The notes beneath the pieces are model-generated. The model did no database searches, was not told the origin of the DNA, and was given only the letters and a program-made list of their open reading frames with translations. The position numbers were made by a program, and so were the translations under genes. A stretch of DNA of 64,000 nucleotides, taken from the NCBI RefSeq assembly GCF_003072505.1, contig NZ_NTGB01000001.1, positions 1,216,659-1,280,658 on the forward strand. Reading direction: 5' to 3'. The stretch comes from Polynucleobacter rarus. Lineage in GTDB: Bacteria > Pseudomonadota > Gammaproteobacteria > Burkholderiales > Burkholderiaceae. Position 1 is the first letter of the stretch, and each line of letters starts with the position of its first letter. Shown here piece by piece: positions 29,431 to 38,286 of this stretch.

Positions 29431-30782
29431 CCATCGTTCGATTTAAGTTTTTTTGGTTGATTTTGGGAATGAGCATTATCTTGACAGGTGCTTTTATTGC
29501 CAATAGAGCAATTCTTAACTCTAATGATTTCTCTCTTAAACTTTTTTTGGATAACACAATATTAGCTGTACTAGGTGGTTATTTGGTGATCTTTTTGTTT
29601 GTTTTGATTTTTCGTTATGTTGGTTTATTGTTTTTTTCTCTGTCTGAGCATTTCAACCGAATTCTAACGCATAAAGAATATTTCGTTACTACTCAATTAG
29701 ATCAATCTACTCTCCCAATGGTTTCAATTATTGTGCCCGCCTATAACGAGGGTCTAGTGATAGAGTCTGCCTTGGTTTCACTACTTACAATTAATTACAA
29801 AAACTTTGAAATCATTGTTGTTGACGATGGGTCAAAGGATGATACTCATAAAAAAATATTAGCCATTGCTGCAGAAGATCCAAATCAGCGTATCAGGGTC
29901 ATCAAAAAACCTAATGGAGGTAAAGCCAGTGCATTAAATTATGGGGCATCGGCTGCGCGCGGAGAATTTATATTAAATATGGATGGTGATACTAAACTAT
30001 CCAAAGATTCATTACTCAATGCAATAAAACACTTTGATGATCCTAAAGTAGGAGCTGTGGCGGGAAATATTAAAGTATTAAACCGTGAAAACACATTAAC
30101 TAATTTGCAAGCTTTGGAATACATTGAAGGTTTGGCGATGGTACGCTCTGCGCAAGGTTTTATGCATATGGTAAATATCGTACCAGGTCCATTCGGCATG
30201 TTTCGAAAATCACTCTTATCGCAAGTTGGTGGGTATGACTATGATACGTATGCAGAGGATTGTGATTTAACTTTAAAGATTTTATTCAGCGGTTGGCGCA
30301 TTGTTTATGAGCCAACTTCGATTGCATACGTAGAATCACCCGCCAAACTATTAGATTTGCTTCAGCAACGTTATCGTTGGACTCGTGGTATGTTGCAAGC
30401 TTTAATTAAACATTCCAAGCACCTTTTTAATCCAAAGCAGTCCAAAACAAACTTCTTTATTTTGTGGTACATGGCTTTTGAAACATTAATTTGGCCATTT
30501 TCTTCTATTTTTGGAACCATATTTTTCATTTATATTGGTCTTCAACATGGTTTAGTCAATCTACTTTTTTTTTGGTGGCTGCAATTGACTATTTTGGATG
30601 TTATTGCGGCCTTATATTGCATTTTAGTTGAGGATGAAGATCTAAGATTGATTTTTTATGTTCCATTATTTCGGATGGTTTACTGTACAGTAATTGATAT
30701 TTGTAAAGTTTTCGGAATCATAGAGGAATTTCTTGGCCTTAGTATGACTTGGGGTAAGCTTATCAGAATAGGGAAAATGTAA
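29424..30782 (+). CDS. Processive GT2 polysaccharide synthase (PgaC/chitin-synthase type)
   Basis: 452 residues: two N-terminal membrane helices (about 10-27 and 45-72), a cytoplasmic GT-A domain and three to four C-terminal helices. Catalytic motifs are complete: VVDDGS (D134/D135), NMDGD (187-189), YAEDCD (277-281) and QRYRW (315-319), the D,D,D,QxxRW set of processive beta-glycosyltransferases. The best family match by eye is PgaC/IcaA/NodC, which use UDP-GlcNAc. No PilZ domain is present, so c-di-GMP control would have to come through the BcsE-like protein or the small subunit. Confidence 0.88.
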   Translation: MVAIVRFKFFWLILGMSIILTGAFIANRAILNSNDFSLKLFLDNTILAVLGGYLVIFLFVLIFRYVGLLFFSLSEHFNRILTHKEYFVTTQLDQSTLPMVSIIVPAYNEGLVIESALVSLLTINYKNFEIIVVDDGSKDDTHKKILAIAAEDPNQRIRVIKKPNGGKASALNYGASAARGEFILNMDGDTKLSKDSLLNAIKHFDDPKVGAVAGNIKVLNRENTLTNLQALEYIEGLAMVRSAQGFMHMVNIVPGPFGMFRKSLLSQVGGYDYDTYAEDCDLTLKILFSGWRIVYEPTSIAYVESPAKLLDLLQQRYRWTRGMLQALIKHSKHLFNPKQSKTNFFILWYMAFETLIWPFSSIFGTIFFIYIGLQHGLVNLLFFWWLQLTILDVIAALYCILVEDEDLRLIFYVPLFRMVYCTVIDICKVFGIIEEFLGLSMTWGKLIRIGKM

Positions 30783-31045
30783 TGGATATTGTTTCAATAT
30801 TTGCAATAGTCATTTTGTTAATTTCAATTGGTACATTAATGATTGGAGTTGCAGCTTATATAGCATTTAAAGTGCGTTCAGCTCGCGGTCCAAAGCCGAT
30901 TGTTCATGGCTATGATAATCCAGTAGATGAACTTATGTTTCTAAAACCTTATGTACCTGAACAGCAAAATATTCTTTCTCTGCATTCATTGAACTCTAGT
31001 CCAATGGGTTTGAACAAAACAGAAAATAATATTCAACAAACTTAA
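30782..31045 (+). CDS. Small single-pass membrane protein of the synthase operon
   Basis: An 87-residue protein with one N-terminal helix (about residues 3-28), a basic stretch KVRSARGPK just after it, and a short soluble tail. Its ATG shares a base with the synthase stop (TAATG), so it is probably made in step with the synthase. It may be a PgaD/IcaD-like accessory subunit, but those usually have two helices and I see no direct sequence match. Confidence 0.6.
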   Translation: MDIVSIFAIVILLISIGTLMIGVAAYIAFKVRSARGPKPIVHGYDNPVDELMFLKPYVPEQQNILSLHSLNSSPMGLNKTENNIQQT

Positions 31046-31083
31046 TCTGATGAAGTACAAGATGGTTTAGAACTTTTTAGCAA

Positions 31084-32943
31084 ATGAACTTCAATCAAAA
31101 TATGAATAACTCCAATAGTATTAAAAAGTCCCATTCAAGATCTTATATATTGGTACTTTTGAGTTGTATTATCTTAATTTTTAGCATTTACTCATCCTAT
31201 CCAATGATAAAAAAAGTGAGTTTTTTATCAGATGTAATAGCCAAATCATTTGGAGTGCGTCCCCCGAAGATTATTCTTTATGCGCCCAAAGAAACCATTA
31301 AATATTTTAGTGATTCAGGTGGCAATTACGAAATACTGCTTAAGCCATGGATAGATTATTTTCGAGTTAACAAATTACTTTATGAAAGAACTGATAACTT
31401 AAATAATCTAGACGTAAACTCCAACTCGGTATTGGTTTTAGCATCAGCAGTATCGCTAACCAAATCAGACCGAGACAAAATTATGCGCTTTCATAAAGCG
31501 GGTGGATCAATTTTAACTAGTTGGTCTACTGCAACCTTGGATGAGAAAGCATCATGGGTTGGTTGGGACTTTCTGCGGGATTTGGGAGCAGAGTATGTTG
31601 GCGAAAGTACCTCAAAGAAAACTGGGTTCATTGTAACTCGTGGTGAAACCCCCGTTACGTCTTCCTTACCTGCTGGATTTCGTATTCAATTGCATTCAAG
31701 TGATGAACCAATTTTACGGTTTAAAAATTCTGAGTCCTCAGCCGGATTGCTTTTAAATTGGGATCGTATTGCAGATAGAAAAAGCCCTGGAGACACTGTA
31801 GTTGTTTTCAATGAACCACAAAATGGTAGTGGTCGTGTTGTATGTTTTGGTTTCCCTGAAACTGTTTGGGAACATAATCCAATAATTCTTTATCCAATTC
31901 TTGACGACACCTTCAATTGGTTAAAAAGAATCCCGATTACTATACGATCTGCATGGCCTAATGCAATGCAGTCTGCTCACCTACTTTCCATGGACACAGA
32001 GCAAGGGTTTAATGGATCTCTAGGCTTTGCTAAACTTCTGCAAGACCGAAAGATGCCTGCTACTTTTTTTATCTTAACTTCACAGGCCAAAGAATTTCCA
32101 GAGACTGTAAAAGTTTTAAATAGTAATTTTGAGCTTGGTTTTCATGGGGATATCCATACTGCTTTTAAAGGACAAACCTTTAAAGAACAATCTGAACGAA
32201 TTAAAGTGATGCGTTCAGATTTGGATATTACTATAGAAAAACATCAAGTTGTTAAAGGCTTTCGTCCCCCTTTTGAGCAATATGACTCATCTACTGAAGA
32301 AGCACTCTATAGAAGCGGTTTTTTATATGAATTGGTAGATCCAGCTAGCACTAAATCTAGATTACCCTCCACAACTCAAGTACCTATATTCGATAAATCC
32401 AGTGGATTAGTGGTTCTCGCTCGAACTCAACGTGATGATTTTAATCTTTTGAGTGAGTCGATAAATAATAATCAGGATCAAACTGAACAATTAACAATCA
32501 TGCTTAAAGAAGATTTAGAGATGGTAATTAACAATCGTGGACTCGGAGTTTTAAATATTCATAGTCAAAACTTTACCCCTAACTCCCCCTTAGAGAGAGC
32601 AGTCGAATCCTATTTAGATACCTTATTCAAGAAGAAAGATCAAATTTGGATTGCAACAAGTGGTGCAATTGCACAGTGGTGGCTAGATCGATCTCGTGTG
32701 ACAATTAGCACAAATGCTAAATCTAGACACATGCTTTTAAATTTAACTGTGTCAGGTAATGATGCAATTGATAACTTTGCAGTGATTATGATGGTTCCTA
32801 AGCGTGATTTAGCACCAAGTATAAATGCTTTAAAAGTAGGAATTCCAAAGGCAAAAGTAGAAAAATTAGATGCATTTCGGTATAAAATTCTTTTCCCTTT
32901 AATGAGTCCAGAAAATTATCAATATGAAGTTACTTTTGATTAA
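31084..32943 (+). CDS. Membrane-anchored polysaccharide deacetylase (CE4/NodB fold)
   Basis: 619 residues. A single helix (about 20-38) anchors the protein with its bulk in the periplasm. Residues about 60-285 form an alpha/beta domain of unknown role. The NodB-type domain (about 295-420) has motif 1 LLSMDTEQG (D304, E306), motif 2 GFHGDIH (H354, H358) and motif 3 FRPPF (R394). Motif 1 is D-x-E rather than the usual D-D. A C-terminal beta-rich region (about 545-619) may bind polymer. It probably removes N-acetyl groups during export, as PgaB does for PNAG. Confidence 0.78.
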   Translation: MNFNQNMNNSNSIKKSHSRSYILVLLSCIILIFSIYSSYPMIKKVSFLSDVIAKSFGVRPPKIILYAPKETIKYFSDSGGNYEILLKPWIDYFRVNKLLYERTDNLNNLDVNSNSVLVLASAVSLTKSDRDKIMRFHKAGGSILTSWSTATLDEKASWVGWDFLRDLGAEYVGESTSKKTGFIVTRGETPVTSSLPAGFRIQLHSSDEPILRFKNSESSAGLLLNWDRIADRKSPGDTVVVFNEPQNGSGRVVCFGFPETVWEHNPIILYPILDDTFNWLKRIPITIRSAWPNAMQSAHLLSMDTEQGFNGSLGFAKLLQDRKMPATFFILTSQAKEFPETVKVLNSNFELGFHGDIHTAFKGQTFKEQSERIKVMRSDLDITIEKHQVVKGFRPPFEQYDSSTEEALYRSGFLYELVDPASTKSRLPSTTQVPIFDKSSGLVVLARTQRDDFNLLSESINNNQDQTEQLTIMLKEDLEMVINNRGLGVLNIHSQNFTPNSPLERAVESYLDTLFKKKDQIWIATSGAIAQWWLDRSRVTISTNAKSRHMLLNLTVSGNDAIDNFAVIMMVPKRDLAPSINALKVGIPKAKVEKLDAFRYKILFPLMSPENYQYEVTFD

Positions 32944-33045
32944 CATATTTAAGTTACTCAGAATGAAGCGAATAGAAATCTCGCACTAAAATACACGAGT
33001 TTCTCTCATGGGAGCTTTCTTGTAGAGGACTAGTAGAATTCCAAC

Positions 33046-33870
33046 TCAGAAAGTGAATACATCTCCATACACTTTCACACTAATCTGTTTGTTTAAGTTT
33101 TCATTTTCTTGATCAATGATTGTCCGTATTGCTTTAGGACGGTCTAAAGCAAATTGAAAAAGCTCTTTATATTCCAGATTTTTTGGATTCCTTAAATCAT
33201 CTTCTCGAGCAGCAATAAAGGTTTTTAGCCATTCAATTTCATTAATCCCTTTTTTAGGGGTTCCACCTACTTTTTTATTTGCTCGATCAACAATTGTCGG
33301 TAGAGAGTCATAGGTATCACCAAAGCCATGTTGGATTCCTGCTTCATATAATGCAACATAAGAAATTGGCAGGACCAATCCTAGTTCTCTAGCTAATTGA
33401 TGAGCTGGCTTCCTATAAAGTCGGTCATTTACGTTATCTTGAGCTTTCCGAAATAATGGATCAGCTTTCGCTACGCGAGACCAATCTTCTTTGAGACCTT
33501 TAATCGGATTGGTATTTGAAGATCCGTATACTCCTCGCAGAGGCTTGATATAAGGCTTTAGAACATTATCTGGGGACAAGCGCTCATACTCAAGTAATAC
33601 TTCCAACATATCACCTGTCCTTGATGTAAAACCAGCACGCCCTGCTGTAAAGCCATTTCCATCATTAATGTCACCAATAAATTCATATTGAATAGTTAAT
33701 GTACTATTTTCAAAAATACTGACTAGAGAGTCTTCAACGATTAATAAGCGAGGATTCGATTCGATAGGATTTAGGAGAGTTTGTGCTTTGCAAGTTGCTG
33801 CGACTAACATAGTTAAAATAGTTAATGATAGTAATGGTTTAGCTACGGTTCGAAAGAAAACAAGCAACAT
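33046..33870 (-). CDS. Secreted GH46 chitosanase
   Basis: 274 residues with an N-terminal signal (cleavage likely after TCKA, residue 29). The catalytic region aligns well with GH46 chitosanases: FENSTL gives E54 (general acid, E22 of the Streptomyces N174 enzyme) and IGDINDGNGFTAGRAGF gives D70 (D40). TSRTGDMLEVLLEYE, the NDRLYRKPA segment, AGIQHGFGDTYDSLP and FIAARE are further family blocks. It hydrolyses beta-1,4 bonds in chitosan. Within this locus it would be the polymer-trimming hydrolase, like BcsZ, AlgL or PelA elsewhere. It is on the opposite strand to the synthase genes. Confidence 0.85.
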   Translation of the reverse strand: MLLVFFRTVAKPLLSLTILTMLVAATCKAQTLLNPIESNPRLLIVEDSLVSIFENSTLTIQYEFIGDINDGNGFTAGRAGFTSRTGDMLEVLLEYERLSPDNVLKPYIKPLRGVYGSSNTNPIKGLKEDWSRVAKADPLFRKAQDNVNDRLYRKPAHQLARELGLVLPISYVALYEAGIQHGFGDTYDSLPTIVDRANKKVGGTPKKGINEIEWLKTFIAAREDDLRNPKNLEYKELFQFALDRPKAIRTIIDQENENLNKQISVKVYGDVFTF

Positions 33871-33969
33871 AATTTGAAAGACCTTATAAAGATTACTAAA
33901 TAAAACATGTGAGGCTAAATTAAAAGTACAAAAAGCCCTCCTATCAACTTCTTGTGAAATGAAATATCT

Positions 33970-35301
33970 TTAGAAAATAGCCTCAGGCTGGTTACATATT
34001 TGGAAGTTTTCAGCTTTGAAACTTGGAGTTACTCCGGGGAAAATACGTATTTTTGAAACGAAACCTTTTGTGGAGTAAAGAGGAACCTTAACGATACTTT
34101 CTTTGCTAGCTGGTAACTCAAATGTCATCGTAGCTACATTTTTTTCTGATGTAAAAAGCTGAACTTTTATCAAGGATGTGCCTTTTTCATAAAATGATAA
34201 GTAATTCATCTTATTTGATCCTTTTGGGAAAACAACTTCGACAAAATCTGTTTCTTTACTTTGCCTACCATTGATTTTGTTAACTACACTAAGTTCAAAG
34301 TTTGATGGACGGCATTTTTTTTCGATTAAAGCAGATGCTCGATAAAGCCATTCTTGATTATTAAATTTATAGCGATCCTCTCTGTAAGGATAGTCTGGTA
34401 ATACTTTTAATTCGCGCTCAAGTATTTCCCAAATCACCAATTTCGGCCGCTGTTTCTGAAAAGGACTATCTTGCAACATAGAAAGCATTGCGTACCAAGA
34501 TCCTTTATCTGCGGTAATTGCATAAAACGCAGGATTGCGTTGCAAAGTAAATTGTAGAGCTTCTGGAAAGAGAGTCCATGGCTTGCTGTAACTTGAGCCA
34601 ACCTCTATTAAATCAGCAATATCTTCGCCGTCAAATAACCCTACCTTTTTATTATCTCGTCTAACAGCTGAATAGTTCTCCCCGCGCTCAATACCGTTTG
34701 ACACATAACCTGGTGGCAATGACTCAGCAGAAGTCAAATCACCTTTAGGCCAATTGATAATCCCTCCCTTGAACAAAATATATTCAGTAATTGCAGTTTT
34801 TTCAAAAGCATCCTTTAAAGCTGGAGTATTTTCAATCGTACTTTTCAGAGTCTGTGCTGCGAGCATACCTCCTGAAGGTGACCAATGAGTGTCATACTTA
34901 AAATAAAGAGGTGTAGTACTATTTTTTTCAGAACTTTTTAAAAAGGCCTCATTAAGATTTGCGAAATTTATACCCTCTTGTGAAAACTTAAGTGTCACAT
35001 TTTCATAGTTATCCTCCATAAAGGGATTCAATAAATCTCGATTAGGTTCTAATTTTTCAGAATAAATACGCATCTTCAATGGAACTAAAGTAACGAGCAA
35101 TTCAATCTCATTCATTTTTAGTAGTTTATTAATTTTTGAAACAAGGTCTATGTTTTGAGAAATATCTAGTTTTGCAGAGTTATCAAAAATCTCATTTTTG
35201 TAAAACAACCAATCTTCCTTACCCACGATAGAAGTTGTTACAGCATAAACTTGAAATGATAAGAGTAAAGTCAGAATACTGAGAAAAAATTTGAAGATCA
35301 T
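33970..35301 (-). CDS. AlgX/AlgJ-like periplasmic O-acetyltransferase (SGNH fold)
   Basis: About 443 residues with a signal peptide ending near FQVYA. The SGNH-like domain starts with GKEDWLFYK and has YDTHWSPSGG (D137, H139) and VGSSYSKPW (S237), the Asp-His-Ser arrangement of AlgX and AlgJ that put O-acetyl groups on alginate. The C-terminal 120 residues look like a beta-sandwich carbohydrate-binding module. I prefer the ATG at 35301; an upstream GTG at 35331 adds ten residues. No MBOAT partner (AlgI) is in the window. Confidence 0.78.
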   Translation of the reverse strand: MIFKFFLSILTLLLSFQVYAVTTSIVGKEDWLFYKNEIFDNSAKLDISQNIDLVSKINKLLKMNEIELLVTLVPLKMRIYSEKLEPNRDLLNPFMEDNYENVTLKFSQEGINFANLNEAFLKSSEKNSTTPLYFKYDTHWSPSGGMLAAQTLKSTIENTPALKDAFEKTAITEYILFKGGIINWPKGDLTSAESLPPGYVSNGIERGENYSAVRRDNKKVGLFDGEDIADLIEVGSSYSKPWTLFPEALQFTLQRNPAFYAITADKGSWYAMLSMLQDSPFQKQRPKLVIWEILERELKVLPDYPYREDRYKFNNQEWLYRASALIEKKCRPSNFELSVVNKINGRQSKETDFVEVVFPKGSNKMNYLSFYEKGTSLIKVQLFTSEKNVATMTFELPASKESIVKVPLYSTKGFVSKIRIFPGVTPSFKAENFQICNQPEAIF

Positions 35302-35593
35302 CGTAATAAATTTCACTATTGTTAAAAACACGAAAAAAATAGATAGTAATATATTTATATCAACTTACTGATTAATGCTTATGTGTTGTGTTTTAGAGCC
35401 ACCAAATCTTACTTATTACTATTATTCATGATCATAAAATAATGATTTATCAAAAGTAATATCAAATTCAAGAATTAACTAAAAGGTGATTTTCAAAATA
35501 TATTAAATTGAGTTTAAATTATTGTGATTAATTTTTAATGATTTAATTACAATAGATAAATAATGCACCAAAAAAAACATATAGGAAAGATTT

Positions 35594-36316
35594 ATGAGTT
35601 TTTCAATAAAAAAAATATTTTTAAAATCTCCCATAAGCTTAAGCATTATTGGTTTTTATTTTGTACTAAGTCCCATTACTTTTGCAGCAGACAATAGAGA
35701 ATTATATGATCCGGAACCTCCATTAAACTCCTCTTTTTTAAGACTGATTCAAGTCGGCTCAAATGATACTTACGAAGTGCTTATTGACGGCATCAAAAAA
35801 AATCAAGTCTTGAAAGCAGGGAATGTCACAGATTATTTCGTTGTTTCATCAGGAATTCATCGCATTCAATTGAAAAACCAAAGTAATCCTAGTAAAGATA
35901 TTAAGTCTTCCTTGACCATAATGCCTGGCTATTTTTTTACTTATGCTTTCATAAACTATACAGAAAATTCCAAAAAAGTCCTGTTTAAGGATCTTGCAAA
36001 TATAAACCAAATGAAATCCCAACTGAGTGCGTATAATCTCACAAAATTAATTGATAAATTTGACCTTGAAACTTCAGAGGGGAAAATTTCTATTTTCAAA
36101 GATATTAATCAAGGTTCATCCAAATCAATAGCTGTCAACCCAATTAATATATCTGTATCACTCATCGATTCATCTGCAACGAACAGATTGAGGCTTTCCC
36201 TCAATCTACAGGCTGGAAAAAGTTTCAGTCTTTTTTTGTTTGATGATTTAGATAATCTTTTAACTTCAAATTTTCAGATTGACAGCATAGAAAAATTAAA
36301 AAGAATTGTTCCATGA
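35594..36316 (+). CDS. AlgF-like periplasmic protein
   Basis: 240 residues with a signal peptide cleaved near ITFAADN. Mature sequence begins ELYDPEPPLNSSFLRLIQVG, like the start of AlgF (LYD/LYG...PP..S.F.R), an accessory protein of alginate O-acetylation. The rest is two beta-rich domains without catalytic motifs. It is divergent from the AlgX-like gene across a 290-base, very AT-rich gap. The AlgF match rests mainly on the N-terminal part. Confidence 0.6.
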   Translation: MSFSIKKIFLKSPISLSIIGFYFVLSPITFAADNRELYDPEPPLNSSFLRLIQVGSNDTYEVLIDGIKKNQVLKAGNVTDYFVVSSGIHRIQLKNQSNPSKDIKSSLTIMPGYFFTYAFINYTENSKKVLFKDLANINQMKSQLSAYNLTKLIDKFDLETSEGKISIFKDINQGSSKSIAVNPINISVSLIDSSATNRLRLSLNLQAGKSFSLFLFDDLDNLLTSNFQIDSIEKLKRIVP

Positions 36317-36484
36317 ACTACGTAATCAGAATTTTCTGTAAATTTAATTTTTTGATTTGATTAGAATTTTTAAAAAAAATTAAATGTATGAATCTTTAAT
36401 ATGCCTCCTACTTTCCACCCCAACCTACAAAAATCAACAACGTTCACTGCTAAAATTCTATAAAGACATAATAACTAACAAAAA

Positions 36485-37765
36485 ATGATAACAACACGAA
36501 CAGTTTCAATGATAAAAGGCTTGGATAGTTCCCCAAAAGCTGATAAAACTTGGCCGATTGAAGGAATCAGCAGAGCTCCTTATTGGATCTACACTGATCC
36601 AGATATTTATTTATTAGAACAAGCCAATATTTTCAGGGGTAACGCGTGGCATTATTTAGGAATCGATGCCGAGGTTCCTGAGACTGGCGACTACAAAACC
36701 ACCTATATTGGTGATACCTCTGTTCTGATGGTCAGGGCTGAGGACGGTTCAATTAACGGTATGGTGAACCGCTGTGCTCACCGGGGCAACATGGTTTGCA
36801 GGGATGCCTTCGGTAAAGCTGAATCTCTCTACTGCGTCTACCATGCTTGGAACTATGACCTTAAGGGAAATTTAAAAAATGCTGCCTTTAGCCGTGGAAT
36901 TCGTGGTGAAGGCGGTTTACCGAAAGATTTTGATAAAGCCAACCATGGTCTGACCCAACTTCGTACCGAGGTTATTTGTGGCCTCGTTTTTGCTACATTT
37001 AGCCAAACAATCGAACCTCTAGAAGAATGGCTTGGTGATGTTGCTTACGGTATTAAACGATTGCTAACAAGACCCTTAAAAATCTTAGGTTATGACACGC
37101 AGAGAATTAAATCGAACTGGAAAAATTATCATGAAAACCCCAGGGATTCCTATCATGCCAATATCTTGCATACCTTTTACGGGACATTTGGCTTATCAAG
37201 ACAATCTCAAGAGTCGGGGATGGTGCTAGATAAGTTGGGCCGTCATTCTTGCTTCTACACTAAAGCGGGGACAGAAAAGAACGATGCCAACTATCAAAAT
37301 ACCACCTCAGAGTTAAGATCACATAATGATCAACTCAAGCTAGAAGATCCTTCCATCTTAAAGTGGGTCGATGAAATAGGTGATGGTGTTAGTGTTCAAA
37401 TTTTATCTGCTTACCCTTCTTTCGTGCTACATCAAATCGCAAATAGCTTAGCCACCAGACAATTACTGCCCAAAGGACAAAACCAATGTGATTTAGTTTG
37501 GACGTATTTTGGTTTTGCCGACGACGATGAACAAACCACCCAAAGACGCCTAATCCAAATTAACTTAGCCGGCTCGGCAGGCATGATTTCCGTTGAGGAT
37601 GCAGCGGTATGTGAAATGACTTACCGCGCCATTGCAGATGGTCAGGTCGGTAACTCCTTTATAGAAATGGGCGGGACAGATTTGACTTCCGGCGGATCTA
37701 GTAAGTTATCCGAACGAGCAATTCGTAATTTTTGGCATAACTATCGCCAAGATATGAACCTTTAA
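36485..37765 (+). CDS. Rieske aromatic-ring-hydroxylating oxygenase, alpha subunit
   Basis: 426 residues with a Rieske [2Fe-2S] domain (CAHRGNMVCRD ... YCVYHAW, C-x-H-x17-C-x2-H) and a C-terminal catalytic domain with the mononuclear iron ligands in RDSYHANILH (D-x2-H-x4-H). This is the substrate-binding oxygenase component. The beta subunit is encoded 17 bases downstream; no ferredoxin or reductase is in the window. The substrate is unknown, presumably an aromatic acid given the neighbours. Confidence 0.9.
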   Translation: MITTRTVSMIKGLDSSPKADKTWPIEGISRAPYWIYTDPDIYLLEQANIFRGNAWHYLGIDAEVPETGDYKTTYIGDTSVLMVRAEDGSINGMVNRCAHRGNMVCRDAFGKAESLYCVYHAWNYDLKGNLKNAAFSRGIRGEGGLPKDFDKANHGLTQLRTEVICGLVFATFSQTIEPLEEWLGDVAYGIKRLLTRPLKILGYDTQRIKSNWKNYHENPRDSYHANILHTFYGTFGLSRQSQESGMVLDKLGRHSCFYTKAGTEKNDANYQNTTSELRSHNDQLKLEDPSILKWVDEIGDGVSVQILSAYPSFVLHQIANSLATRQLLPKGQNQCDLVWTYFGFADDDEQTTQRRLIQINLAGSAGMISVEDAAVCEMTYRAIADGQVGNSFIEMGGTDLTSGGSSKLSERAIRNFWHNYRQDMNL

Positions 37766-37782
37766 GTCAAAGAATTTTAATC

Positions 37783-38271
37783 ATGAATACTTTTTATACC
37801 AACGAATCTGATTACCGTCTCGTTGAACAATTAATTTTTGAATGGGCCCGTCGCATCGATGAAAATCGAGTCGAAGAAATTGCTGATTTATTAGTTCCCA
37901 ATGGCCGATATACAGTACAGTCTCGTTTCAACCTTGATAGAAACTTACCGCATTGCTCCATTGACTGTCATAGCCCAGCGCAGTTAAGAGATCGAATCTT
38001 ATCCATGCGTATCGCTAATATTTATGAACCGCATCACTATCGACATATGATTTCGGGGATTCAAATACTAAAGAAAGAAAATAACCTTCTTGAAGTAGTG
38101 TCAAACTTTTCTATCATTAGAACGATGGAATTAGATGGACAAATTCAAATCATCTTCACAGGTCAAGCGAGAGACGAAATATTGATTGATCAGCAAACGA
38201 TTCTTTTTACAAGAAGACATCTTGTATTTGACTCAAGAGCCATTGAAACATTACTTGTTATTCCAATTTAA
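37783..38271 (+). CDS. Rieske oxygenase beta subunit
   Basis: A 162-residue SnoaL/cystatin-fold structural subunit. RLVEQLIFEWARRIDENRVEEIADLL is the usual N-terminal helix of ring-hydroxylating dioxygenase beta chains, and YEPHHYRHMISGIQIL and LFTRRHLVFDSRAI are also typical. It forms the alpha3beta3 core with the preceding gene product. Confidence 0.87.
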   Translation: MNTFYTNESDYRLVEQLIFEWARRIDENRVEEIADLLVPNGRYTVQSRFNLDRNLPHCSIDCHSPAQLRDRILSMRIANIYEPHHYRHMISGIQILKKENNLLEVVSNFSIIRTMELDGQIQIIFTGQARDEILIDQQTILFTRRHLVFDSRAIETLLVIPI

Positions 38272-38286
38272 GGAAGTTTAAAACCT

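Noticed and set aside
26306..32943. Interpretation as a standard cellulose or pgaABCD operon
   Set aside because: No BcsA, BcsB, BcsC, BcsZ or PilZ domain; the deacetylase lacks the PgaB GH153 part and the outer-membrane protein is much shorter than PgaA.
32990..33030. CTCTCAT/GGGAG hairpin between the deacetylase and chitosanase genes
   Set aside because: Arms are short and imperfect and no T-run follows; not a supportable terminator.
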